Source of the DNA: an alpha proteobacterium SCGC AAA536-G10
GTDB taxonomy: Bacteria > Pseudomonadota > Alphaproteobacteria > Puniceispirillales > Marisalimonadaceae
DNA length: 64,000 nt
NCBI GenBank assembly: GCA_000384615.1
Contig: ARQU01000008.1
Coordinates: 1-64,000 of the forward strand
Reading direction: 5' to 3'
Position numbers and translations under genes: made by a program. Under the pieces are notes generated by a model. It was not told the origin of the DNA and ran no database searches. It was given only the letters and a program-made list of their open reading frames with translations. Below, piece after piece: positions 18,289-26,530 of this stretch (positions within the stretch are counted from its first letter, which is position 1; every line of letters starts with the position of its first letter).

Positions 18289-18978
18289 CTAAACACCCAA
18301 AAATTCTTGGGCAATGTTACTTGTTAGCTTAGAAGCAGGTCCGTTCCAAACTGTTCTTCCTTTTTCAAGGATATAAAAATTATCAGCTAAATCTAATAAT
18401 TGCTTTAACGATTTATCAATTATTAAAATTGATGCTGATTTATCTTTTAAGACTTCTATTACTTTCCAAATTTCTGATCTAATAGTCGGAGATAAACCTT
18501 CAGTTGCTTCATCTAAAATTAATAATTTTGGATTGGTCATTAAAGCCCTACCAATTACTAACATTTGTTGTTCGCCTCCTGATAATGAAAAAGCCATTTG
18601 ATTTTTTCTTTCTTCCAACCTTGGAAATAAATTGTAAATAGCATCTAAATCCCACTCTCCATCAACAGCAGTAGCAATAAGATTCTCTAAAACTGTTAAA
18701 TTAGAAAAAGCCCTTCGTCCCTCAGGAACCAAACCTATTCCTAATTGAGCAATTTTATAACTAGGAAGTTTTACAAGTGAGATTTTATTAAAATTAATTT
18801 CACCTTCATATTTATTTATTAAACCACAAATGGATTTAATAGTGGTTGACTTCCCCATTCCATTTCTTCCAAGCAAGGCAACAATTTCACCTTGATTTAT
18901 TTCTAAATTAACATCAAATAATGCCTGACTAGCTCCATACCAAGATTTGAGTGATTTTACTTTTAACAGTTTATCCAT
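18289..18978 (-). CDS. livF: ABC transporter ATP-binding protein LivF
   Basis: A 229-residue cytoplasmic ATPase of a branched-chain-amino-acid-type (HAAT) importer. Walker A GRNGMGKST, Q-loop region GIGLVPEGRRAF typical of LivF, signature LSGGEQQMLVIGRALM, Walker B KLLILDEATEGLSP, and H-loop replaced: IIDKSLKQLL where EQN/EH is usual (K/S at the switch position). The WYGASQALFDVNL start is typical. It overlaps the livG stop by one base and is the last gene of the operon. The substrate could be an amino acid or another small organic acid; family membership alone does not decide. Confidence 0.92.
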   Translation of the reverse strand: MDKLLKVKSLKSWYGASQALFDVNLEINQGEIVALLGRNGMGKSTTIKSICGLINKYEGEINFNKISLVKLPSYKIAQLGIGLVPEGRRAFSNLTVLENLIATAVDGEWDLDAIYNLFPRLEERKNQMAFSLSGGEQQMLVIGRALMTNPKLLILDEATEGLSPTIRSEIWKVIEVLKDKSASILIIDKSLKQLLDLADNFYILEKGRTVWNGPASKLTSNIAQEFLGV

Positions 18979-19727
18979 TAAATTTCATAACCTAAATACA
19001 CATCACGAACTAAGACATTTGATCTTATTTGGTCAACTGTTCCAGTAGCTACTATTTTTCCATAGTTAATTACAGAAACTCTGTCAGCTAGAGCAAAAAC
19101 TGCATCCATATCATGTTCAATTAATAAAATAGGTGAATTAGTTTTAATCTTTTTAAATAAGTTTATCATCATTTTCGTTCCACTTTCATCTAGACCTGCC
19201 ATAGGTTCGTCGAACAAAAACACCTTAGGATCCATAGCAAGTGCTAACCCAACCTCTAGCTTTCTTCTATCACCATGACTTAATTCAGAGGCCAGAGTAT
19301 CGCTCTTATCAAATAGGTCAATTTCCCTGAGAATTTTTTTAGCTTTAGTATCTAATTCTTTATTTGTTCTTATATTTTTAAATAGTTGAAATGTTTCTTT
19401 GGATTTATTAAGAAGCGATAAAATTATATTATCTAAAGCACTAAATTTTGGAATAATTGATGAAACTTGAAAAGTTCTAGATATACCTATTTTTGCTCGT
19501 TCAACATCATTTAGATCAGTTATATCTTCTTGATCCAAAACAATTGAACCTATGTCATGCTTAACACTTCCTACAATTTGTTTAATTAATGTTGATTTTC
19601 CCGCTCCGTTTGGTCCAATTAAAGCATGAATTTCGTCAAAATTTAAGTCAATGGCTATTTCATCTGTAACTTTAAATGCTCCATAAAATTTTGATAAATT
19701 TTTAATATTTAAAATTTTATTTTTCAT
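18978..19727 (-). CDS. livG: ABC transporter ATP-binding protein LivG
   Basis: A 249-residue ATPase, partner of LivF. Walker A GPNGAGKSTL, Q-loop region ISRTFQVSSI, ABC signature degenerate as ELSHGDRRKLEVGLALA (S-H-G-D in place of SGGQ, common in LivG), Walker B VFLFDEPMAGLDESG and switch histidine LLIEHDMDAVFALAD. The IGKSRTFQ-like block is the usual LivG marker. Its ATG lies inside the livM 3' end (11 nt overlap), so translation is coupled. Confidence 0.93.
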   Translation of the reverse strand: MKNKILNIKNLSKFYGAFKVTDEIAIDLNFDEIHALIGPNGAGKSTLIKQIVGSVKHDIGSIVLDQEDITDLNDVERAKIGISRTFQVSSIIPKFSALDNIILSLLNKSKETFQLFKNIRTNKELDTKAKKILREIDLFDKSDTLASELSHGDRRKLEVGLALAMDPKVFLFDEPMAGLDESGTKMMINLFKKIKTNSPILLIEHDMDAVFALADRVSVINYGKIVATGTVDQIRSNVLVRDVYLGYEI

Positions 19728-20700
19728 ATTTTAACTTCTTATCAAACAAACCTAAAATCCCTGATCGTGCAAATAATATTACCAATATAAGGATTAAACC
19801 TAGCCAAAATTGCCAGTTCTCTGTATATGATCCAAGAGTTTGCTCCAATGCAATAAAAAAAGCCGCTCCGACTAAAGGACCATAAAGTCTAGCCATTCCA
19901 CCAAGTATGACAAACACCATTATTTCTCCAGAAGTATGCCAATCAAGAACAGTTGGACTCACAAATCTATTTAAATCAGTATAAAGCGATCCAGCTAAAC
20001 CAGTAATTGTTCCAGAAATAACAAAAACTAACAATTTTACTTTGAATGTTTCTATCCCTACTGATTTAACTCTCTCTTCATTTTGTTTAATTGCCTGAAA
20101 AGACATACCAAAGGGAGAATTGATTAATCTCAGTGAAATAAAAATAGAAAATAATAACCAAAACAGGGAAATTATGTAAAAACTAATGGGATCCATTGTA
20201 TTCAGCATCGGAAAGGAATTTCTCATATATATTGAAAGGCCATCTTCACCACCATAATTAGGCCAACTAATTGAAAAAAAATATAACATTTGTGCAAATG
20301 CTAAAGTAATCATAATAAAATAAACGCCACTAGTTCTTAAAGATAGTAGACCTATTATAAAAGAAAATAATGCACTTACTAAAATTGCTATTGGCCAAAT
20401 AATTAGCATTTCAGAACTACCAGAAACAGCTATAGGCCAACTAAATAACACTTCATCATTTAGCGCGTGGAAAGATAATATTCCGGTAATATAGCCGCCA
20501 ATCCCAAAAAACGCTGCATGGCCTAAAGAAATAAGGCCGCAATAACCAAGTGCTAAATTTAAACCAATACCCGCAATACCAAGAATAACAACTTTTGTTG
20601 CCAAGGTTATAAAATAAGGTTCATCAAAAATAACACCACAGGTAGGTATCAGTATGAGAAAAACCATAATCCATTTATTGAAAAATTTTTCAATAATCAT
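19717..20700 (-). CDS. livM: ABC transporter permease LivM
   Basis: An inner-membrane permease of about 327 residues with 8-10 hydrophobic helices. GIAGIGLNLALGYCGLISLGHAAFFGIGGY is the LivM signature, and the coupling-helix region INSPFGMSFQAIKQNEERVKSVGIETFKVKLLVFVISG follows near residue 200. The ATG at 20700 is preferred; an in-frame TTG exists at 20715. It overlaps livH by 11 nt from that ATG. Confidence 0.92.
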   Translation of the reverse strand: MIIEKFFNKWIMVFLILIPTCGVIFDEPYFITLATKVVILGIAGIGLNLALGYCGLISLGHAAFFGIGGYITGILSFHALNDEVLFSWPIAVSGSSEMLIIWPIAILVSALFSFIIGLLSLRTSGVYFIMITLAFAQMLYFFSISWPNYGGEDGLSIYMRNSFPMLNTMDPISFYIISLFWLLFSIFISLRLINSPFGMSFQAIKQNEERVKSVGIETFKVKLLVFVISGTITGLAGSLYTDLNRFVSPTVLDWHTSGEIMVFVILGGMARLYGPLVGAAFFIALEQTLGSYTENWQFWLGLILILVILFARSGILGLFDKKLKYEK

Positions 20701-21619
20701 GTTTACTTTTCCCAAACAATCCAGATGGTTTTATAATTAATATAAGTGCCATAAGAATATATATTAACATTGATCCTATTGAAGACCCTACAGAAGTTGC
20801 GTTTGATGGTTCCATGAATACTTTTAACAATTCAGGTAAAAAAATGCGTCCTATAGTGTCTGTAACTCCCACTAATATAGAACCTACAAGAGCACCTTTA
20901 ATTGATCCTATTCCTCCAATTACTATAACAACAAAAGCTAAGATTAAAATTGGCTCACCCATTCCTACCTCAACTGATTGAATAGCTCCAATCATTGCGC
21001 CTGCCAACCCTGCAAGTGACGCTCCTATTGCAAACACAATTGTGTAAAGTTTTGAGATATCAACACCCAAAGCTGATATCATTTGACGATCATTTTGCCC
21101 AGCTCTAATACGAATACCTAAACTTGTCTTTGTAATTAGAAAATAAAGACCTAAAGCAATTAGAAAACCCATGAATATTATAAACAATCTATATTTAGAA
21201 TAAATTATATTATCAAAGATAGGTACTGTACCATTAAGTATATTTGGAATATTTAGGTATAAAGGAAATGCTCCAAAACACCACCTAACTCCTTCTGAAA
21301 GTAGCAATATAAGAGCAAATGTTGCCAAAACCTGATCTAAATGGTCCCGTCTGTACAAACGTCTTATAATTATGATTTCAATTAAAACACCTGCAATCGC
21401 TGCTCCAGCAAGACTTGCTAGTAAAGCTAGCCAAAAGGAGTCAGTTAAGGCTGCAATTAACGCCGCACTAAAAGCTCCAATCATATAAAAGGATCCGTGA
21501 GCCAAGTTTATTAAACCCATTACACCAAAAATCAAGGTCAAACCAGCAGACATAAGAAACAACATAGTTCCAAATTGTATGCCGTTCAAAAGCTGTTCAA
21601 AGAATAATATAAATGTCAT
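20690..21619 (-). CDS. livH: ABC transporter permease LivH
   Basis: A 309-residue inner-membrane permease. It opens with LLNGIQFGTMLFLMSAGLTLIFGVMGLINLAHGSFYMIGAF, the characteristic LivH N-terminus, and carries the cytoplasmic coupling loop TSLGIRIRAGQNDRQMISALGVDISKLYTIVFAIG and the C-terminal IVIGGIGSIKGALVGSILVGVTDT. It pairs with LivM to form the channel. The binding-protein gene ends 54 nt upstream, with a strong hairpin in the gap. Confidence 0.93.
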   Translation of the reverse strand: MTFILFFEQLLNGIQFGTMLFLMSAGLTLIFGVMGLINLAHGSFYMIGAFSAALIAALTDSFWLALLASLAGAAIAGVLIEIIIIRRLYRRDHLDQVLATFALILLLSEGVRWCFGAFPLYLNIPNILNGTVPIFDNIIYSKYRLFIIFMGFLIALGLYFLITKTSLGIRIRAGQNDRQMISALGVDISKLYTIVFAIGASLAGLAGAMIGAIQSVEVGMGEPILILAFVVIVIGGIGSIKGALVGSILVGVTDTIGRIFLPELLKVFMEPSNATSVGSSIGSMLIYILMALILIIKPSGLFGKSKHDY

Positions 21620-21637
21620 TTAAGCAATTTTTGTCAT

Positions 21638-21662
21638 AGGTGATTTCATTAAGAAATCACCT
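21638..21662 (-). promoter_or_regulatory. Hairpin between binding-protein gene and livH
   Basis: A perfect 10-bp inverted repeat, AGGTGATTTC-ATTAA-GAAATCACCT, in the 54-nt gap after the binding-protein stop. On the transcribed (minus) strand no U-run follows, so it looks like a 3'-end-stabilising or partial-attenuation hairpin rather than a full terminator. Similar elements occur in the other two transporter operons (27608-27629, 56124-56151). Confidence 0.75.
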
Positions 21663-21673
21663 AGACGTTTTAT

Positions 21674-22810
21674 TTACATCTTGCAATCAGAAACATATGC
21701 ATTTGAATGATCTTTTAGTCCAACTGAAACGATTTTATTAGTGAGAGTTTTACCTTCTTTAATCACTTCACGAACATAAATATCCTGAATTGGATGATGA
21801 TTTGTGTCAAAACTAAATTTACCTCTAGTAGATGAAAAATCCGCACTCCTTAGTGCATCTCTAAATTTATCCATATCTTGAATTTTAGCCTTAGACATTG
21901 CTGATATCAAAAGTTTACCAGTGTCGTAACCTTGAGAAGCATATAATGAAGGAAGTCTTCCATATTCACTTTTGAAGTTAGTTACAAATTCTTTGTTCGC
22001 AGCGTTATCGATATCTTTTGACCATTGAGAAGTATTTTTTACACCTAACGCTGCATCTCCAACGGCTTTTAGTATACCTTGATCAAATGAAAATGCAGGA
22101 CCAACTACAGGAAGTTTAATACCTGATTGAGAAAATTGTTTCATGAATCCAATCCCCATTCCACCTGGAAGGAAGAAAAATATACTATCTGCACCTGAAG
22201 CTCTTATTTGTGCAATCTCTGCTGCATAATCTTTTTGTCCTAACTTAGTGTAAATTTCACCAGCTAACTTACCTTTAAAAAATCTTTTGTACCCTGTAAG
22301 AGCATCTTTACCTGCCGGATAATTAGGAGCAAGAATAAAAGAATTTTTGAAACCAACAGAATTTGCGTAGCCACCTGCTGCTTCATGCAAATTGTCATTT
22401 TGCCAAGCCACATTAAAATAATTTTTATGACAACCCTTTCCTGCTAATTTTGATGGACCAGCATTAGGTGACAAATAAAACTTACCTTGATTTACCGTAG
22501 CTGGTACAACTGCCATTGCCAAATTGGACCATATAATTCCAGTAAGAACATCTACTTTATCTGACTGTATCATTTTATCTGCTAATTGAACTGCAATGTC
22601 AGGCTTTCGTTGATCATCTTTAGTTATAACTGAAATGTTTTTATTACCTTTTACAGCAAGCATAAAACCATCTCTAACATCAATGCCCAAACCAGAACCT
22701 CCACCCGATAAAGTAGTTATCATTCCAACCTTTACCTTATGACCATCAGCAAATGTTGAGGAAGCCGCCATTAACAATAACGTTCCTAAAGTGGTTGTAA
22801 ACTTTATCAT
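21674..22810 (-). CDS. livK: Periplasmic substrate-binding protein of a Liv-type ABC transporter
   Basis: 378 residues. Signal peptide about 1-21 (TLGTLLLMAASSTFA, then DGHKVKVGMITTLSGGGSG), followed by a type-1 periplasmic-binding fold: VRDGFMLAVKG, SDKVDVLTGIIWSNLAMAVVPA, FILAPNYPAGKDALTGYKRFFKG, and LYASQGYDTGKLLISAMSKA. The ADGHKVKVGMITTLSG opening is typical of the amide/aromatic-acid-type LivK relatives, so the ligand need not be leucine. GGGGA lies just before the ATG. The first ~120 coding bases and upstream region are duplicated at 24702-25133. Confidence 0.9.
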   Translation of the reverse strand: MIKFTTTLGTLLLMAASSTFADGHKVKVGMITTLSGGGSGLGIDVRDGFMLAVKGNKNISVITKDDQRKPDIAVQLADKMIQSDKVDVLTGIIWSNLAMAVVPATVNQGKFYLSPNAGPSKLAGKGCHKNYFNVAWQNDNLHEAAGGYANSVGFKNSFILAPNYPAGKDALTGYKRFFKGKLAGEIYTKLGQKDYAAEIAQIRASGADSIFFFLPGGMGIGFMKQFSQSGIKLPVVGPAFSFDQGILKAVGDAALGVKNTSQWSKDIDNAANKEFVTNFKSEYGRLPSLYASQGYDTGKLLISAMSKAKIQDMDKFRDALRSADFSSTRGKFSFDTNHHPIQDIYVREVIKEGKTLTNKIVSVGLKDHSNAYVSDCKM

Positions 22811-23121
22811 CTTTTTCCCCTTAGTTAATCTTTAAAATAAGAATCAAAAAATACATAATTATTCTCATAAAGGCAAAGTAATAAAAATGTTTTAGCTAGA
22901 TGACTCAAAAATCTATATCCATTCTATTAATAGAAAAAGTCTTACGGTTAAAGCCTTTATCCATTTTTTCAATCTCAATCATATTTTCATTGTCTACTCT
23001 TTTATAAGGATTTTTTTTATTTGCTCTAAACGAGTTTCTTTTTGTGAAAGATTGATATCTGATTTTTCAAATTTCTTTTTTATCCATTTTAACATTTTAT
23101 TTGTAGACTTTCTGACTTGCA
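22691..23121 (-). repeat. Direct repeat copy 1 (431 bp)
   Basis: This segment runs from codon ~40 of the binding-protein gene through its upstream region and a decayed small ORF. It aligns end to end with 24702-25133 in the same orientation, with scattered substitutions and single-base indels. Identity stops abruptly after TGACTTGCA at 23121 (25133 in copy 2). It has some copy-specific decay, including a frameshift in the small ORF. Confidence 0.9.
22905..23095 (-). pseudogene. Decayed copy of the small ORF at 24916-25107
   Basis: Reading on the minus strand, it starts MLKWIKKKFEKSDINLSQKE like the intact copy. Loss of one base next to a T8 run near 23019 (plus strand TTTTTTTTATTTG against TTTTTTTTCATTTG in copy 2) shifts the frame and gives an early TAG. 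The original stop region is still recognisable. The ~100 bases between it and the glycosyltransferase stop (23122-23222) hold no supported gene. Confidence 0.8.
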
Positions 23122-23222
23122 TCCTGGTGCTTCTAAATGGACAAATAATCAATCTCAAGATAATAGGATTGATGAGTTGAATAAGACTATAATTTTTTAA
23201 ATAAGATACTTAAGCTTTTGCA

Positions 23223-24572
23223 TTAGAAAATCATACCTCGAGATGATAGTGAAAAAATAAACCAGCTTATCCAAAACCATAAAATTAAAAAAATAATTGA
23301 CAGATTAATAAATTTATTTTTTTTAAAATAATAAATTAAACTTTTTTCCTTATAAAAGAAATACATTGAACAAATAATAAAAATAAAATCAAATGGAAAT
23401 GAATATCTCGGTTTTGATATAGCTATTAAACATAAAATAATTGACGAAAGGATAGTTATTGAAGATAAAAATTTAAATTTAAAATTTTCAAATTTAGTAT
23501 TTATTAAAATCAAAAAACCTACGAACAAAATAAAACTATATTGAAATAAACTAGATATTAATAAAGTTAATGAATAAAAATTTGTTATTGGGTAAGAGCC
23601 CTCTCCACCTATTAGTTGCAACTGTGCTGTTTTAGGAGCAAATATTCTTGCAAATCTTCCTATCGCTCTTCTTACAAATGTTAAAGGATGATCTTTAATA
23701 TAATTTATTGCTAAATCCTTCATTTCGTCTTCAGATAATTCAAGTCGTTCCCATGGAGTTGATAAATTTCTGTCATTAATTTGTTCCTTTGTCGCTAATG
23801 GATTGAAAAGATTAAGATCTTCTGTATAATGATCTCTATTACCTATGTATAAATTATAACTTGATCCATAAGTTAATGTAATTTTATCATAAATAGAATA
23901 ATTATAGCCAATATAAGTAAATAAAAGCATATATCCAAATATTGAAAACATAATTGTTCCAATTACTCTAGATGCAATTGATTTAAAATAATAAATACTG
24001 CAAAATAAACTTAAACCTAAAACAATTGGTAAAAGATTAGTTCTCACCAATACGAGCGCACCTGATAAAGTTAATGCAACAAATATTTTATAAATTTTAA
24101 TTTTTCCCAACATGATATTAAATATTAATAAAATTAGAAAAAGAGCTGGTGTCTCACTTGTTAAAAACTGAGAGAACGAAATTGAAGGGATATATAAAGC
24201 ATAAAAGAGTGCACAAGAGTAAGGAAACAAAACTGATCTTTGATTATCTTCAAATATAAAGATCTTACTTGAAATTTGAAAAATTAAAAAAATATTTATA
24301 ATGTCTAAACATACCCAAAATAATCTAAAATATTTAACATTTTCATCTAACATCAAATTTAGAAAACTAATTAAAATTGGGACTATAGGTGGCCATTCAT
24401 TTTCAAGATAGCCATTTTGATATAAAGATATTCCTGTATTAAAATATCCTAGTTCATCTGATGCAAATCTGGTTTCTGGTATTAAATACCACAAAAATAA
24501 TCTAAGAATCACAGATGCAAAAATTAGATAAATAAAATAGTTTATACTTTTCTGAATTTCTTTTGTTAACAT
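23223..24572 (-). CDS. GT39-like (GT-C fold) membrane glycosyltransferase
   Basis: 449 residues, polytopic with about ten hydrophobic helices. The first periplasmic loop reads PETRFASDELGYFNTGISLYQNG, matching the acidic D-E-x-x-Y loop of the dolichyl-phosphate-mannose mannosyltransferase-like (GT39/ArnT) group, which moves sugars from polyprenyl phosphate to surface acceptors. The large soluble loop around IGNRDHYTEDLNLFNPLA and a basic C-terminal segment fit. It is isolated from other surface genes except an apparent epimerase scrap 14 nt upstream, and both lie between the 430-bp direct repeats, suggesting they arrived together. Confidence 0.75.
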   Translation of the reverse strand: MLTKEIQKSINYFIYLIFASVILRLFLWYLIPETRFASDELGYFNTGISLYQNGYLENEWPPIVPILISFLNLMLDENVKYFRLFWVCLDIINIFLIFQISSKIFIFEDNQRSVLFPYSCALFYALYIPSISFSQFLTSETPALFLILLIFNIMLGKIKIYKIFVALTLSGALVLVRTNLLPIVLGLSLFCSIYYFKSIASRVIGTIMFSIFGYMLLFTYIGYNYSIYDKITLTYGSSYNLYIGNRDHYTEDLNLFNPLATKEQINDRNLSTPWERLELSEDEMKDLAINYIKDHPLTFVRRAIGRFARIFAPKTAQLQLIGGEGSYPITNFYSLTLLISSLFQYSFILFVGFLILINTKFENFKFKFLSSITILSSIILCLIAISKPRYSFPFDFIFIICSMYFFYKEKSLIYYFKKNKFINLSIIFLILWFWISWFIFSLSSRGMIF

Positions 24573-24586
24573 TTGAAAAAAATAAA

Positions 24587-24701
24587 TTATCTCAAATTAT
24601 AATAATATGATAATGCATCTTTTATTCCATCTTCAAAATTAATTTTTTTGTAATTCAGTATCAACACCTTTTGAAAAAACACATTCTGGCTGATCACTTA
24701 G
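24587..24701 (-). pseudogene. 3' remnant of a sugar-nucleotide epimerase/dehydratase-like gene
   Basis: Immediately upstream of the glycosyltransferase the minus strand reads INFEDGIKDALSYYYNLR then TAA, the kind of C-terminus (feEGI..a..yY) seen in NAD-dependent epimerase/dehydratases. In the neighbouring frame the preceding codons give SDQPECVFSKGVDTELQK. The two join in one frame if an A7 run near 24640-24650 had one more A. Upstream, the binding-protein fragment takes over abruptly at about 24702. The assignment rests on a short stretch only. Confidence 0.4.
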
Positions 24702-24821
24702 ACCGGAAACTCCACCTGACAAAGTAGTTATCATTCCAACCTTTACCTTATGACCATCAGCAAATGTTGAGAAAGCCGCCATTAGCAATAACGTTCCTAA
24801 AGCGGTTGTAAACTTTCTCAT
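24702..24821 (-). pseudogene. Truncated 5' copy of the Liv binding-protein gene
   Basis: It encodes a start and signal peptide nearly identical to the gene at 21674-22810 (FTTALGTLLLMAAFSTFA, then DGHKVKVGMITTLSGG), then leaves homology after about 40 codons. The frame runs on to a stop at 24639 through foreign sequence. The product would be an exported ~60-residue fragment. It is best read as a leftover of the duplication, not a functional gene. Confidence 0.85.
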
Positions 24822-24915
24822 TTCTTATGGCCTAGTTAACCTTTAAAATAAGAATCAAAAAGTACATAATTATTCACTTAAAGGCAAAGTAATAAAAATG
24901 TTTTAGCTAGATGAT

Positions 24916-25107
24916 TTAAAAATCTATATCCATTCCATTAATAGAAAAAGTCTTACCATTAAAGCCTTTATCCATTTTTTCAATTTCAGTCATATTTTCA
25001 CTGTCTACTCTTTTGTAAGGATTTTTTTTCATTTGCTCTAAGCGAGTTTCTTTTTGTGAAAGATTGATATCTGACTTTTCAAATTTCTTTTTTATCCATT
25101 TTAACAT
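24916..25107 (-). CDS. Small basic protein of unknown function
   Basis: 63 residues from the ATG at 25107. A TTG at 25134 would add nine residues but overlaps the DCC1 gene. Lysine-rich and hydrophilic: MLKWIKKKFEKSDINLSQKE, a central MKKNPYKRVD, and a C-terminal FSINGMDIDF. No family recognised. Its ATG follows the DCC1 stop after a single base, so it is translated with that gene. A frameshifted copy is at 22905-23095, showing that the intact copy is the one kept in frame. Confidence 0.55.
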   Translation of the reverse strand: MLKWIKKKFEKSDINLSQKETRLEQMKKNPYKRVDSENMTEIEKMDKGFNGKTFSINGMDIDF

Positions 25108-25108
25108 T

Positions 25109-25489
25109 TTATTTGTAGACTTTCTGACTTGCAACTTGACAATGAGTTAATTTTTTAAATCTATAACCAGCAAAAGTTTTATATGTAATCTTGGCTAATG
25201 AATAAATGACAGGAAGACTTACAAAAACAGACAACATATTCCAAAACCTTAATTTACTCCAAATCAAAATAAAAGCGTCTACACCAATCTTCAGATTGGC
25301 GTTTTGATCTATAGCATGTAAATACATTAAAGCATCATATTGAGATACTTTAATAAGCTTTAAATCATCTGGTTTGGTTGCAATGTCATACCATTCAAAA
25401 ATATTCTTTGGTGCTACTTTTTTATAATAATTTATTTCTTTACTACAAAGACCACATTTACCGTCATAAAAAACTTTAGTTAAATTCAT
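25109..25489 (-). CDS. DCC1-like (DUF393) thiol-disulfide oxidoreductase-type protein
   Basis: 126 residues. The N-terminal VFYDGKCGLCSKEINYYKK carries the D-G-x-C-x-x-C signature of the DCC/DUF393 family, thought to have a thioredoxin-like fold. WYDIATKPDDL and GVDAFILIWSKLRFWNMLS are the usual following blocks, ending in a hydrophobic stretch (VFVSLPVIYSLAKI). Biochemical role in the family is unproven. It follows the COQ7-like gene by 9 nt and precedes the small basic ORF by 1 nt. Confidence 0.8.
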   Translation of the reverse strand: MNLTKVFYDGKCGLCSKEINYYKKVAPKNIFEWYDIATKPDDLKLIKVSQYDALMYLHAIDQNANLKIGVDAFILIWSKLRFWNMLSVFVSLPVIYSLAKITYKTFAGYRFKKLTHCQVASQKVYK

Positions 25490-25498
25490 TTTTAAAAC

Positions 25499-26062
25499 CT
25501 ATATTAATTTAGAAACATTTACTGCAACATTAGATCCAGAGCCAATTAAATTGGACCACATATTTTCAAAAACACTATTTTTATCAAATCCCTTCTGCAT
25601 TTTGGCATCATTTTGATGCTCAACTTCTTCATCACAACACATTTCTAGAACTTTTAAGAGATCAAAAGAAATTGATTTTTTATATAAAAATTCTATTTGC
25701 TCTCGATAATGTTGTTCTACAAAGGTCTCAACTGATTGTATAGTGACACAAAAAAATCTATAACCTAACAATGCCGAAATAAATCCCAAACTAAACCCTA
25801 GAATTCTCCATAAAATTAAAAGTTTACTTTTATTTTTATTAGATAATAGGTGATTCATAATAATTAAGTGATTTTTTTCCGTTTGATAATGTTCTTTTGA
25901 CATAACCTTAATTTTTTTATTCCAAAAAATACACTTAGCACCTAGGTATATCCAAACAGCACCCGTCTCCCCTGCATGATTAGATCTCATCCAACCAACC
26001 ATATTCTTTGGTATAAAAATATTAGAGGCGTTATATTTTTCGATTAATTCAAAATTATTCAT
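25499..26062 (-). CDS. COQ7-like demethoxyubiquinone hydroxylase family protein
   Basis: A 187-residue ferritin-like di-iron protein. Ligand pattern: E32 in SNHAGETGAVWIYLGA, E62 and H65 in QTEKNHLIIMNHL, a glutamate in SVETFVEQHYREQIEF, and EEVEHQND with ExxH near the C-terminus. This is the COQ7 arrangement for O2-dependent hydroxylation of demethoxyubiquinone. A hydrophobic patch (ILGFSLGFISALLGYRFF) fits peripheral membrane association. Compared with classical COQ7, the spacing and the W-rich N-terminal segment differ, so a different quinone or substrate is possible. First gene of a three-gene minus-strand unit. Confidence 0.8.
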   Translation of the reverse strand: MNNFELIEKYNASNIFIPKNMVGWMRSNHAGETGAVWIYLGAKCIFWNKKIKVMSKEHYQTEKNHLIIMNHLLSNKNKSKLLILWRILGFSLGFISALLGYRFFCVTIQSVETFVEQHYREQIEFLYKKSISFDLLKVLEMCCDEEVEHQNDAKMQKGFDKNSVFENMWSNLIGSGSNVAVNVSKLI

Positions 26063-26211
26063 ATAAATTATAGATCTCTGTTTGATAGTTGTTGAAACCT
26101 AATACTTATTATAATTTTTTAAATTTTCAATGACTTACTTTAATTAACATAAATTTTGTTCTTTGAATGGCATAATGTTTGCAAATCTTTTATAAATATG
26201 GAGTTTTTATA

Positions 26212-26388
26212 TTGGAACCACTCTCAATAATTTCTGTAATTTTTCAATTGGCAAGTGCTGCTCCTGAAATTGACAAATTGCTTATGCAAGATGAAAAGAA
26301 AATTTATACAAGGACTGAGACAATAGAAATTTACAGAACTACTATGATCCCCAACCTCAAAAAAAACTCTAATGAAAAGAACAAATAA
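26212..26388 (+). CDS. Possible small protein, unknown
   Basis: 58 residues from TTG at 26212, with GGAG at 26200-26203 at good distance; a longer frame from TTG at 26179 also exists. It starts with a short hydrophobic run (LSIISVIFQLASA) and then is polar (TRTETIEIYRTTMIP). No family recognised. It lies between the divergent COQ7-like gene and the tct operon. It may be real but is weakly supported. Confidence 0.35.
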   Translation: MEPLSIISVIFQLASAAPEIDKLLMQDEKKIYTRTETIEIYRTTMIPNLKKNSNEKNK

Positions 26389-26530
26389 ATTGTTTTAATT
26401 AACTAATTAAACAATATCTCATTATATAACTTCTGTTATGCTTGACTCATATTCTTATTTCGTAATAATCAATTATTCATTTGATAAGTATTTTGGATAA
26501 CTTCAAATTACAAACGTTTTTAAATGGGGA

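Larger units (their letters stand above)
24702..25133 (-). repeat. Direct repeat copy 2 (432 bp)
   Basis: Partner of 22691-23121, same orientation. This copy contains the intact small ORF and is continuous with the DCC1-like and COQ7-like genes, while copy 1 is continuous with the complete Liv operon. The ancestral order was therefore probably COQ7, DCC1, small ORF, binding protein, livHMGF. The intervening ~1.6 kb (23122-24701) looks inserted or rearranged. Confidence 0.9.

Noticed and set aside
24639..24821. A 60-residue exported protein.
   Set aside because: Its first 40 codons are a copy of the Liv binding-protein start and the rest is unrelated scrap, so it is treated as a duplication remnant.
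22691..25133. Insertion sequence or composite transposon.
   Set aside because: No transposase, no terminal inverted repeats and no target-site duplication were seen; the flanking copies are pieces of host genes.
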